A stretch of DNA of 64,000 nucleotides. Origin: Oscillospiraceae bacterium. Its GTDB lineage: Bacteria > Bacillota > Clostridia > Oscillospirales > Oscillospiraceae. A program made the position numbers and the translations under genes. Below the pieces are notes generated by a model. The model was not told where the DNA came from. It saw nothing but the letters and a program-made list of their open reading frames with translations, and did not search any database. Where the stretch lies: contig WRDH01000005.1 of assembly GCA_009783555.1 (NCBI GenBank), positions 1 to 64,000 on the forward strand. The letters run 5' to 3'. Of the stretch, positions 36,701-42,634 are shown piece after piece; the first letter of the stretch is position 1; each line of letters opens with the position of its first letter.

Positions 36701-36811
36701 AAATAAAGGGTCGGCATAATCACGCTCGACATCAGGGCCGTATGCATGAGAATAGCCAAGCTTGTCGCGGAATATTTCAATAATAGCGTTTTCATATTGT
36801 GTTTCGTTCAT
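33683..36811 (-). CDS. hsdR: type I restriction enzyme, R (motor/nuclease) subunit
   Basis: 1042 residues, full length for HsdR. The N-terminal PD-(D/E)xK nuclease has RPDLIVFLNGIPIAVAELKSP. The SF2 translocase follows: Walker A FWHTQGSGKSLSM near residue 285, DEAH box VIADEAHRGQYG, motif III FTGTPI, motif VI LMQAIARVNRV. The C-terminal ~300 residues are the helical part that binds the methylase. It cuts unmodified DNA after translocation. The ATG at 36811 has AAGGAG nine bases upstream. It lies downstream of, and separated from, hsdM/hsdS by the HepT/MntA pair. It is intact, so restriction depends on an assembled HsdS. Confidence 0.96.
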   Translation of the reverse strand: MNETQYENAIIEIFRDKLGYSHAYGPDVERDYADPLFRAELQPALKRINPLLPEVAIKEAISKMCDFSSGDPITKNKIFTDYLQNGVSVNYFFGGEQKSTLVYLVDYQNIDMNTFIIANQWSISEHSIKRPDLIVFLNGIPIAVAELKSPSRESTDAGEAYLQLRNYMHEIPSLFIYNAFLVTSDQAHTKAGTITAGEDRFMAWKTTDGSYENTQFAGFDTFFIGIFEKKRLIDLLKNFICYSGDIKILGAYHQYFAVKKAVNMIVKATQTDGKGGVFWHTQGSGKSLSMVFFAKMLQEVLQSPTILVLTDRNDLDNQLYEQFLLCSDYLRQTPKQAESRINLKELLEGRESYGIIFSTMQKFEECLEPLSERRNIIVIADEAHRGQYGLEEKVDADTGRVTLGTARVIRDSLPNATYIGFTGTPISSKDRSTIEVFGNYIDIYDMTQAVEDGATRPVFYESRVIHLKLDEDILKLIDAEYDILAQNAESHAIEKSKKELGKMESILGAEQTISALCNDIVKHYEENRQYEQTGKAMIVAYSRPIGIKIYRKLMEMRPHWAEKIGVVMTSDNNDPEDWHDIIGNKNRRDELAKKFKSNDDSMKIAIVVDMWLTGFDVPSLATMYIYKPMAGHNLMQAIARVNRVYKDKVGGLVVDYVGIAPALKQAMSDYTNRDKRNYGDTDIAKTALPKFIEKLEVCRSLMHGYNYTAFMSENATDLARAKAISGGVNFLSAVKSSNIYSIEPGTILHSTEPGLSMAADAAIVNFADYVNDRTDVQNLKDAFIKEAMLLRQALSLCRSLLDQKQRYEAAYFDAVRTLLTRISGSDKKFSLKDINEHINGLLKGAIQSKGVINLFSDIDIEFSLFDPKFLDEIAKMEERNLAVEILKKLLAEQVSIYRKTNLVKSEKFSERLARAMREYINGMLTNEEVIAELMEMAEEMATAQAEGSSLGLSDEELAFYDALTRPAAVKDFYQNEELIDMTRELTDQLRKSRTIDWQKKEAARAGMRRMVKRLLKKYKYPPEGVEYALETVIGQCEMWVDN

Positions 36812-36834
36812 TTTAAAGAACTCCTTCAATGTGT

Positions 36835-36846
36835 TAAATCATCATT
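36835..36846. repeat. third, partial copy of the hsdS inversion repeat
   Basis: TAAATCATCATT matches the first 12 bases of the 15-bp inversion repeat at 37873-37887, in the same orientation. It sits 24 nt before the hsdR start, where the 3' end of an ordinary hsdS gene would be expected (hsdS would end AAATGA within this repeat). Confidence 0.6.
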
Positions 36847-36889
36847 GTACGAATGAATGAAAATTTATCTTTACGTTTATATAGATTTT

Positions 36890-37120
36890 GAGTATAATGT
36901 GTTTAATCCAAGTTTTCTTGGAGGTGGAGTGCTTGCACTTGGTAGCGGCTTGCTTGGCAGGCCGTTTTACTACGTAAAAAACGCCCACTACTGAGTAGAC
37001 GCTTCTTGTCGGATTTATGCATTTGACGGGCGTACCGTTCTCCCGCATCTCTCGGGTTTCCCCTGTCATTACCATCGGCGTGTGGTTTGTACGAAATCTA
37101 CCACCTCAAATGCTTGCCCT
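36890..37120 (-). ncRNA. candidate structured noncoding RNA
   Basis: Minus-strand transcript predicted from a promoter at 37127-37154 (TTTGCA, 16-bp spacer, TATAAT). The ends pair as GAGGTGG (37107-37101) with CCACCTC (36927-36921). Internally GGGGAAACCC, CCCGAGAGATGCGGG, and ACGCCC (37033-37028) with GGGCGT (36986-36981) form further stems, with CTACT/AGTAG inside. A final CCAAG-AAAA-CTTGG hairpin (36921-36908) may end it. A 77-codon frame crosses it but has no ribosome binding site and a composition unlike protein. I cannot name the family; raiA-type RNA or a transposon guide RNA should be tested. It follows hepT on the same strand. Confidence 0.5.
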
Positions 37121-37126
37121 ACAAGA

Positions 37127-37154
37127 ATTATACTATTTTTCGTTTCACTGCAAA
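37127..37154 (-). promoter_or_regulatory. promoter of the candidate RNA
   Basis: Perfect -10 TATAAT (37132-37127, minus strand) with TTTGCA (37154-37149) 16 bp upstream. No start codon with a ribosome binding site follows, which points to an RNA gene. Confidence 0.65.
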
Positions 37155-37184
37155 GAATTTGTTAATAAATCTTTGAAAATAAAA

Positions 37185-37517
37185 TTAGATGGTTAGCTCT
37201 TTCTTTAATTCAATGATACTTACCTTGACCGTATCCCATACTCTTTCCATATTAACAGCCTCGTATCTGTGTGCAGCTACATTTCGCATTGCTTGGACTT
37301 TTTTCCACGGAATATTTTTATTTAAGGATATAAACTCATCCGTATAACTCTTTGATAGTTCACCTATGTTAATCAGTGTCATAACAACGGCTTTTTGCGT
37401 TTTTGGGTCTGTATAGAAATCCGCTTCAGACATATTAGCTGTGAACAAGTCTATTTCGTTAATCTCTGACAGAATTTTCTTTGTAATAATATCATTCCTT
37501 TTACTTATCTCGTCCAT
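37185..37517 (-). CDS. hepT: HEPN toxin of HepT/MntA toxin-antitoxin system
   Basis: 110 residues of the HepT (DUF86) HEPN family. The defining RNase motif Rx4HxY is present in MRNVAAHRYEAV, including the Tyr that MntA-type partners AMPylate to silence the toxin. The rest is helical with the usual GELSKSYTDEF segment. It cleaves RNA when unmodified. It overlaps the antitoxin gene upstream by 17 bases, giving coupled translation. The pair lies between hsdR and the split hsdS, flanked by copies of the hsdS inversion repeat, so it appears to have been inserted there. Confidence 0.93.
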   Translation of the reverse strand: MDEISKRNDIITKKILSEINEIDLFTANMSEADFYTDPKTQKAVVMTLINIGELSKSYTDEFISLNKNIPWKKVQAMRNVAAHRYEAVNMERVWDTVKVSIIELKKELTI

Positions 37518-37800
37518 ATAAATGCACCACCTTATTAATTGTCATATACTCAGATGCAGTTTTTGATATTGGTGATTCCAGAATATCTACGTTCACTTTT
37601 AGCAAATCTGATAAATCTTGTTGAAAGCCACAAAAATCAAGTAGGGTAATAGGTCTTTTTCCAAACTCAACAAGCACATCAACATCGCTGTTCTGCTTAG
37701 CAGTTCCTTCTGCGTATGACCCAAATAAATGTACTTGATGGATAGGATACATTGGAGCAGTTTTACTCACGGCCTCTTTTATCTCTGTGATTGTAAGCAT
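37501..37800 (-). CDS. mntA: MntA-type nucleotidyltransferase antitoxin
   Basis: 99 residues of the minimal nucleotidyltransferase family. The catalytic motif is HLFGSYAEGTAKQNSDVDVLVEF (GS followed by DxD), with a third acidic residue in VDILESPIS. MntA proteins transfer AMP to a Tyr of HepT and so block its RNase. GAGGTG precedes the ATG. The order antitoxin-toxin with a short overlap is standard for the family. The pair may guard the neighbouring restriction system or be maintained as a selfish module. Confidence 0.92.
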   Translation of the reverse strand: MLTITEIKEAVSKTAPMYPIHQVHLFGSYAEGTAKQNSDVDVLVEFGKRPITLLDFCGFQQDLSDLLKVNVDILESPISKTASEYMTINKVVHLYGRDK

Positions 37801-37872
37801 AATACACCTCGATTTCTTACATCAATAGTCCTATAAAGTTAATATACATTACAGATAGTATAAGTTCAACAG

Positions 37873-38457
37873 TAAATCATCATTTAGAGAAGATAGCGCA
37901 GGCGATTTTTGTTGAGTGTTGTAGCGTGGGTGAAAATGCCGTACTATCTGACATTTTAACTGTTTGTTATGGCAAAGACCATAAACGGCTCGGTCATGGT
38001 GAAATACCCTGCTACGGTTCGGGTGGCATTATGCGTTATGTCGATAAAGCTATTTACAACGGCGAATCCGTCTTGATTCCTCGTAAAGGCTCACTAAACA
38101 ACGTGATTTTCATTAATGAGCCATTTTGGACGGTGGACACAATGTTCTATACTCAAATGACACACCATAATGTCGCAAAATTTGTGTACTTTACTGTACG
38201 TGACCTCGACTTGGCAGGAATGAATGTCGGTTCTGCTGTTCCAAGTATGACAACCGCTGTTCTCAATGCTTTGGAAATCGTGCTTCCGAGCGATGATGCC
38301 CTTGCAAGTTTCGAGAAAAGCGTAAGCCCGATGTTTTTGCAAATGCAAGCTAACAAGGCAGAATCTGCCCACCTAGCCGCCTTGCGAGATATGCTACTCC
38401 CGAGGCTTATGTCCGGCGAGCAGTCTATCGCCAACTTCGTTGCTAAATGATGATTTA
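37873..38457. other. invertible DNA segment of hsdS
   Basis: Bounded by perfect 15-bp inverted repeats, TAAATCATCATTTAG (37873-37887) and its complement (38443-38457). Inside lies the second half of hsdS on the plus strand. The repeat encodes NHHL in the hsdS frame. After inversion, the minus-strand frame reads KINHHLEKIAQAIFVE and continues into the second target-recognition domain, ending at the stop contained in the other repeat. This is what a site-specific invertase needs for on/off switching of specificity. No invertase gene is visible in the window. Confidence 0.88.
37926..38450 (+). CDS. hsdS: HsdS C-terminal half (inverted, presently silent cassette)
   Basis: 174 codons from the GTG at 37926, but the frame is open upstream through the repeat at 37873, reading NHHLEKIAQAIFVECCSVGENAVL. 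It contains the second target-recognition domain (CYGKDHKRLGHGEIPCYGSGGIMRYVDKAIYNGES) and the HsdS C-terminal helix with the typical LRDMLLPRLMSGE ending. EKIAQAIF is the conserved start of the segment after the central helices. There is no good ribosome binding site or promoter before it, so it is likely not translated in this orientation. Its stop codon lies inside the right inversion repeat. It belongs to the gene on the other strand at 38153-39010. Confidence 0.85.
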   Translation: MGENAVLSDILTVCYGKDHKRLGHGEIPCYGSGGIMRYVDKAIYNGESVLIPRKGSLNNVIFINEPFWTVDTMFYTQMTHHNVAKFVYFTVRDLDLAGMNVGSAVPSMTTAVLNALEIVLPSDDALASFEKSVSPMFLQMQANKAESAHLAALRDMLLPRLMSGEQSIANFVAK

Positions 38458-39010
38458 TCTTTGTATTTAACTCAATTCGTGCGTCGAGTGCCGTTAAAAT
38501 GGATGATATTCTTTGTTGTTCTTCTAGATCAGGTACTCTTATGTCATAATTAGAAAAAGACGTTTTGTTTACGATTGGGATTGCTGTTGATGTTTTACTT
38601 ATATAGTTTAATTTTTTTCCTAATATCATCATTGCATAATAAACAAAATCTGCATCAAACTCATCAAATGGAATTATAGAATTAATTTGTTGATTAGTAA
38701 CGGTTTCTTCTGTCGTTATAACAACTTTGCCTAAGTCTGAACCAATACAGCTTACACATATTGATCTCTGTGGTAATAAACATTTTTTTACCTCAGCAAG
38801 ACCTTGTTCGGTTAAATTTTTTGCTGTTTGTTCAACGTATTTTACATTCATATCATCAGAAGGCGTGAGGAATGGTATTGATCCACCATAGTTTTCAGTA
38901 ATCGCTGTTTTTGGTGTTTTTCCAGTTACTATTCGTCCTAATTCTTCCACACAAACTTTTCGCCATTCAGACCTCAAACCCAATCGCCCCCAGTCTTTTG
39001 CGAATCTCAT
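38153..39010 (-). CDS. hsdS: HsdS N-terminal half fused to an antisense tail
   Basis: About 285 codons. The real HsdS part (39010 down to 38457) holds the first target-recognition domain (WRKVCVEELGRIVTGKTPKTA start, SIPFLTPSDDMN, NKTSFSNYDIRVPDLEEQQRI) and the central conserved helices ILTALDARIELNTKINHHL. After the repeat the frame enters the inverted cassette and reads ~95 meaningless antisense codons before stopping at 38153. The product may be a half-subunit with one recognition domain, which could dimerise and give an altered specificity, or be inactive. It overlaps hsdM by about 40 bases; the exact start (TTG 39016, ATG 39010 or a later TTG/GTG) is uncertain. Confidence 0.85.
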   Translation of the reverse strand: MRFAKDWGRLGLRSEWRKVCVEELGRIVTGKTPKTAITENYGGSIPFLTPSDDMNVKYVEQTAKNLTEQGLAEVKKCLLPQRSICVSCIGSDLGKVVITTEETVTNQQINSIIPFDEFDADFVYYAMMILGKKLNYISKTSTAIPIVNKTSFSNYDIRVPDLEEQQRISSILTALDARIELNTKINHHLATKLAIDCSPDISLGSSISRKAARWADSALLACICKNIGLTLFSKLARASSLGSTISKALRTAVVILGTAEPTFIPAKSRSRTVKYTNFATLWCVI

Positions 39011-40484
39011 CCTCAAGCTCGTGGGAGTGCTTAAACATTTCCGATAACTCGCTCGTCAATCGTGTCATTTTTTCTTCGAAGGGTTCGCCGTCATCTTCTT
39101 GTTCTTCGATACCAACATAGCGTCCGGGTGTGAGTATATAGTCATGTTTTGCTATTTCATTTGTAGAGACGACAGCACAAAATCCATTTGTATCATCAAG
39201 TGTACCTTCTTCGAAAGCAACGAATGTATCTGATATTTTAGCCATGTCTTCTGTTGTCATTTCACGGTTTTTTCGTGATATCATTGTTCCCATCTTGCGA
39301 GCGTCAATAAATAAAGTTTTACCTTTCTGTTTTTTATTACGGTTTATAAACCACAATGAGACAGGTATTCCTGTTGTATAAAATAGCTGCGTTGGCATTG
39401 CGATAATACCTTCGACAAGGTCATCTTCCACGATTTTTCTTCTAATGTCTCCTTCACCGCCACTTTGCGAAGATAGTGACCCGTTAGCAAGCACTAATCC
39501 TATTTTCCCGTTTGGTGATAAATGATGAATCATATGCTGCATCCATGCAAAGTTTGCATTGCCTGCCGGAGGAAGACCATATTTCCAACGTACATCATTT
39601 GCAAGTTTGTCTGCGCCCCAATCGGAAAGGTTAAATGGGGGATTTGCCATTATATAATCTGCCCTCAGTGTAGAGTGACAATCGCTAAAGAATGTATCAG
39701 CGTTATATTTTCCAAGATCAGCCCATATTCCATGAATAGCTAAATTCATTTTTGCCATTTTCCATGTCGTTGGGTTTGAATCTTGTCCGTAAACAGCTAT
39801 ATCATTAATATTGCCTTGATGATGCGCAATGAATTTTGCAGATTGCACAAACATACCACCGGAGCCGCAACATGGATCATAAACTCTCCCGCTGTAAGGT
39901 TTGAGAACTTCGACAAGAGTTTGGACAACACAAGATGGAGTATAAAACTCGCCTGCTCGTTTTCCTTCTTGTTCCGCAAACATAGCAAGACAGTACTCAT
40001 AAGTTCTGCCGAGTAAGTCTTTGCTATCGCCATGCTCTGCCATTTTTATATTGGTAAACATGGTAACAACTTCACCGAGTCTGCGTTTATCAAGTTCAGG
40101 TCGTGCGAAAGTCTTTGGTAATATATCTTTAAGCTGCTTGTTCTCTCTTTCGATAGCCCGCATAGCGTCATCTATCATTGTACCGATTTCTGGTGTGTGT
40201 GCAACATCGGCTATTTTACTCCATCGTGCTTCTATTGGTACAAAAAATACATGCTCTGCTGCATACTCATCTCTATCTTCCTCAAAACCCTCACCTTCTG
40301 CTATAAGCTGATTATAACGTTCATCAAATTTGTCTGATATGTATTTGAGGAATATGAGACCGAGGATTACGTGCTTATATTCAGAGGCATCTATATTGCC
40401 GCGCAGTATATCTGCTGCTTTCCATATCTGCTGTTCAAAGCCTATTGTTGCTGTTGATTTTCCTGTGTTCTTCGATGCTGACAT
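38967..40484 (-). CDS. hsdM: type I restriction-modification DNA methyltransferase (M subunit)
   Basis: 505 residues. N-terminal HsdM helical domain (FEQQIWKAADILRGNIDASEYKHVILGLIFLKYISDKFDERY), then the N6-adenine methylase with AdoMet motif VYDPCCGSGGMFVQ near residue 212 and catalytic NPPF in ADYIMANPPFNLSDW. The C-terminal ~60 residues form the HsdS-binding tail. With HsdS it methylates the recognition site and directs HsdR. GGAG lies five bases before the ATG. First gene of the restriction unit; hsdS overlaps its end. Confidence 0.96.
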   Translation of the reverse strand: MSASKNTGKSTATIGFEQQIWKAADILRGNIDASEYKHVILGLIFLKYISDKFDERYNQLIAEGEGFEEDRDEYAAEHVFFVPIEARWSKIADVAHTPEIGTMIDDAMRAIERENKQLKDILPKTFARPELDKRRLGEVVTMFTNIKMAEHGDSKDLLGRTYEYCLAMFAEQEGKRAGEFYTPSCVVQTLVEVLKPYSGRVYDPCCGSGGMFVQSAKFIAHHQGNINDIAVYGQDSNPTTWKMAKMNLAIHGIWADLGKYNADTFFSDCHSTLRADYIMANPPFNLSDWGADKLANDVRWKYGLPPAGNANFAWMQHMIHHLSPNGKIGLVLANGSLSSQSGGEGDIRRKIVEDDLVEGIIAMPTQLFYTTGIPVSLWFINRNKKQKGKTLFIDARKMGTMISRKNREMTTEDMAKISDTFVAFEEGTLDDTNGFCAVVSTNEIAKHDYILTPGRYVGIEEQEDDGEPFEEKMTRLTSELSEMFKHSHELEDEIRKRLGAIGFEV

Positions 40485-40514
40485 TATATATCTCCATTCT
40501 GTTGTATTACATGG

Positions 40515-40632
40515 CTATTTGTATGCAGTTATCCCTGTCATCAACATATCTCTCATAGCATCTCGTAAACTCTCCGGTTCAAGAATCTCCGTTTTACTCC
40601 CAAATCTCTGTTTCTTGTTGATAAGATTACCA
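40515..40632 (-). pseudogene. remnant of a WYL-domain-type regulator C-terminus
   Basis: Just upstream of hsdM, a short open frame reads KKQRFGSKTEILEPESLRDAMRDMLMTG before a stop at 40515. The pattern FGSxxEILEPESLR is the usual C-terminal end of WYL-domain transcriptional regulators. A stop codon precedes it, so only the last ~35 codons remain. It suggests that a WYL regulator of the restriction locus was deleted or truncated. Confidence 0.55.
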
Positions 40633-40780
40633 TACTAAAAAGCCATAATCAACAGAAAATGGACAGCTCCACCCTTTATGCAAAATCCGAAGATTTCGCT
40701 TCTGCGACTGCGGTGCAGTATATATTGTCTGCGACAGATTAACTCCTTGGAAATTTTGTGTGATGTAACAATAAAAACAA

Positions 40781-40810
40781 TTGGATAATGTAATCGATCT
40801 GTAGTAGAAT
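40781..40810 (+). promoter_or_regulatory. possible promoter of purM
   Basis: TTGGAT (40781-40786), an 18-bp spacer and TAGAAT (40805-40810) lie 40 nt before the purM start. purM has no transcript coming from upstream because hsdM is divergent, so some promoter must be here. The remaining ~150 nt between the WYL remnant and this site shows nothing I can name. Confidence 0.45.
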
Positions 40811-40849
40811 TAGAAACGCGGGAGTTAGTACTAAGAAAGGTAACAGCTC

Positions 40850-41887
40850 ATGGAAAAATGGACATATGAAAAAGCGGGTGTCAGTGTTGAGGCGGGGTAT
40901 GATGCGGTCAAGCGTATGAAAGCGCATGCAGCCAGAACAAGAATACCCGGTGTCCTTGAGGGGCTTGGAAGCTTCGGCGGCTTGTTCGAATTACCAAAAG
41001 GCTATGACGAACCCGTTCTGGTTTCGGGTACTGATAGCGTCGGCTCAAAGGTTCAAATTGCATTTGAAATGGACATCCATAACACCATAGGCATTGACTG
41101 TGTCGCGATGTGCGTCAACGACATAATCTGTATGGGAGCAAAACCGTTGTTTTTCCTCGACTACATAGGCATAGGCGGGCTTGACCCCGAAAAAGCGGAG
41201 CTTATTGTACAAGGTGTCAGTGAAGGATGTATACAATCGGGCTGCGCGCTCATAGGTGGTGAAACTTGCGAAATGCCGGATATTTACAAGCCGGGTGAAT
41301 ATGACCTGGTTGGATTTGCGGTCGGAGTTGCAGAAAAAAGTAATATAGTCACAGGCAAGGAAATCGCTGAAGGTGACACAATTATAGGTGTTGCATCTTC
41401 AGGAATGCACAGCAACGGCTTCACACTTGTCAGAAAATTAGCAGAGCACAACGCAATATCATACGACCAACACATCGACGAATTGGGAGCAACACTTGGC
41501 AAAACCCTTCTAACTCCAACAAAGCTATACGCAAAAATGGTTGAAAAGCTGATGTCAAAGCATGAAATTAAAGGAATGGCAAACATAACCGGGGGCGGTT
41601 GGGTTGAAAACATACCGCGTATGCTTGCTGCAGACGATTTGAAAATACGCGCATCTAAAGAAAATGCACCGGTGCCGCAGATATTCGGACTCATCCAAAA
41701 ATGGGGCAACGTTGATGAAATAGAAATGTACTCAACATTTAACATGGGTATCGGATTTACACTGTGTGTTGAGACCGATGACGCAGAAGCAGTGGTGGAA
41801 ACAATTAAAAGCACGGGAGAGCAAGCGTACAGTATAGGTATTGTTGAAAAGCGTGCAAAGGGAGAACGAGACATTGTCATTGTTTAA
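40850..41887 (+). CDS. purM: phosphoribosylformylglycinamidine cyclo-ligase
   Basis: 345 residues, standard length; closes FGAM to AIR using ATP. Motifs: YEKAGVSVEAGYDAVKRM at the start, LVSGTDSVGSKVQIAF (ATP/substrate loop), DCVAMCVNDI, CALIGGETCEMPDIY and MANITGGGWVENIPRML. Homologous in fold to the PurL synthetase half. AAAGG lies before the ATG. It starts the second block of the purine cluster, beyond the restriction island. The following purN start overlaps its end by 14 bases. Confidence 0.97.
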   Translation: MEKWTYEKAGVSVEAGYDAVKRMKAHAARTRIPGVLEGLGSFGGLFELPKGYDEPVLVSGTDSVGSKVQIAFEMDIHNTIGIDCVAMCVNDIICMGAKPLFFLDYIGIGGLDPEKAELIVQGVSEGCIQSGCALIGGETCEMPDIYKPGEYDLVGFAVGVAEKSNIVTGKEIAEGDTIIGVASSGMHSNGFTLVRKLAEHNAISYDQHIDELGATLGKTLLTPTKLYAKMVEKLMSKHEIKGMANITGGGWVENIPRMLAADDLKIRASKENAPVPQIFGLIQKWGNVDEIEMYSTFNMGIGFTLCVETDDAEAVVETIKSTGEQAYSIGIVEKRAKGERDIVIV

Positions 41888-42587
41888 TCTGGCGGTACTG
41901 ATATCCGGCTCAGGCTCAAACCTGCAAGCAGTCATTGACGCAACCGAAAACGGCACAATACCGAGTGCAAAAGTCGCACTGGTCGTATCAAGTCGTGAAA
42001 AAGTCTTCGGACTGGAGCGTGCCGAAAAACACGGCATTACAAACATGGTAATAGACAGGCTCGATACGGAAAAGCTGATGGATATGCTAAAAGCACATAA
42101 CATCGACGGGATAATTTTAGCAGGGTATCTCACTGTTTTAGCACCCGATGTAATAACGGCTTACAATGGAAAAATAATCAATATTCACCCCGCATTACTT
42201 CCGATGTTCGGAGGCAAGGGTTTTTACGGAATCAAAGTTCATCAAGCGGTATTGGCATCAGGAGTTAAGTACACGGGAGCAACCGCGCATATTGTTGATT
42301 GCGGCGTAGATACAGGATCTGCACTTGTACGCGGAGTAATCCCTGTCTCACCGGATGACACTGCAGAAAACCTTCAAAAAAGAGTCCTTGAAGTAGAACA
42401 CAAAGTGCTTGTCAAAGCGGTTAAGGCATTGGTTGAGGGAAATCTTGATGAATTGATAAAAAGCCCTCTTACGCTAGTAAACAAAGATGATAAAGAAGGC
42501 ATACTCGAGTATGCAAGAGAGCTAATGGAATTAAGCAATGCGTTGAACGACGGAAAATTCGTCATTGCGGGTAATGCGTGTTCTTAG
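41874..42587 (+). CDS. purN: phosphoribosylglycinamide formyltransferase
   Basis: About 237 residues; transfers formyl from 10-formyl-THF to GAR. Catalytic Asn/His/Asp features are in IINIHPALLPMFGG, TGATAHIVDCGVDTGSAL. The TTG at 41874 is chosen because AAAGGGAG (41857-41864) is nine bases upstream and the protein then begins just before LAVLISGSGSNLQ. It overlaps purM by 14 bases. PurN is usually about 190-210 residues; this one has ~40 extra C-terminal residues, the last ten encoded by a dispersed repeat (42561-42615) that also supplies the stop. Confidence 0.94.
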   Translation: MSLFNLAVLISGSGSNLQAVIDATENGTIPSAKVALVVSSREKVFGLERAEKHGITNMVIDRLDTEKLMDMLKAHNIDGIILAGYLTVLAPDVITAYNGKIINIHPALLPMFGGKGFYGIKVHQAVLASGVKYTGATAHIVDCGVDTGSALVRGVIPVSPDDTAENLQKRVLEVEHKVLVKAVKALVEGNLDELIKSPLTLVNKDDKEGILEYARELMELSNALNDGKFVIAGNACS

Positions 42588-42615
42588 TAGATTGCGGCTC
42601 TGAGGTTGCAATGAC
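42561..42615. repeat. GTCATTGCGG ... GCAATGAC repeat at the purN end
   Basis: GTCATTGC (42561-42568) pairs with GCAATGAC (42608-42615); an inner ATTGCGG copy is also present. It is related to the repeats at 11638 and 24899. It covers the purN stop codon and the leader of purD. Confidence 0.65.
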
Positions 42616-42634
42616 AGGAAGGGATGACCAAAAA

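Noticed and set aside
36842-37075. 77-codon minus-strand frame between hepT and hsdR
   Set aside because: No ribosome binding site, odd composition, and it coincides with a promoter-led, strongly structured RNA candidate.
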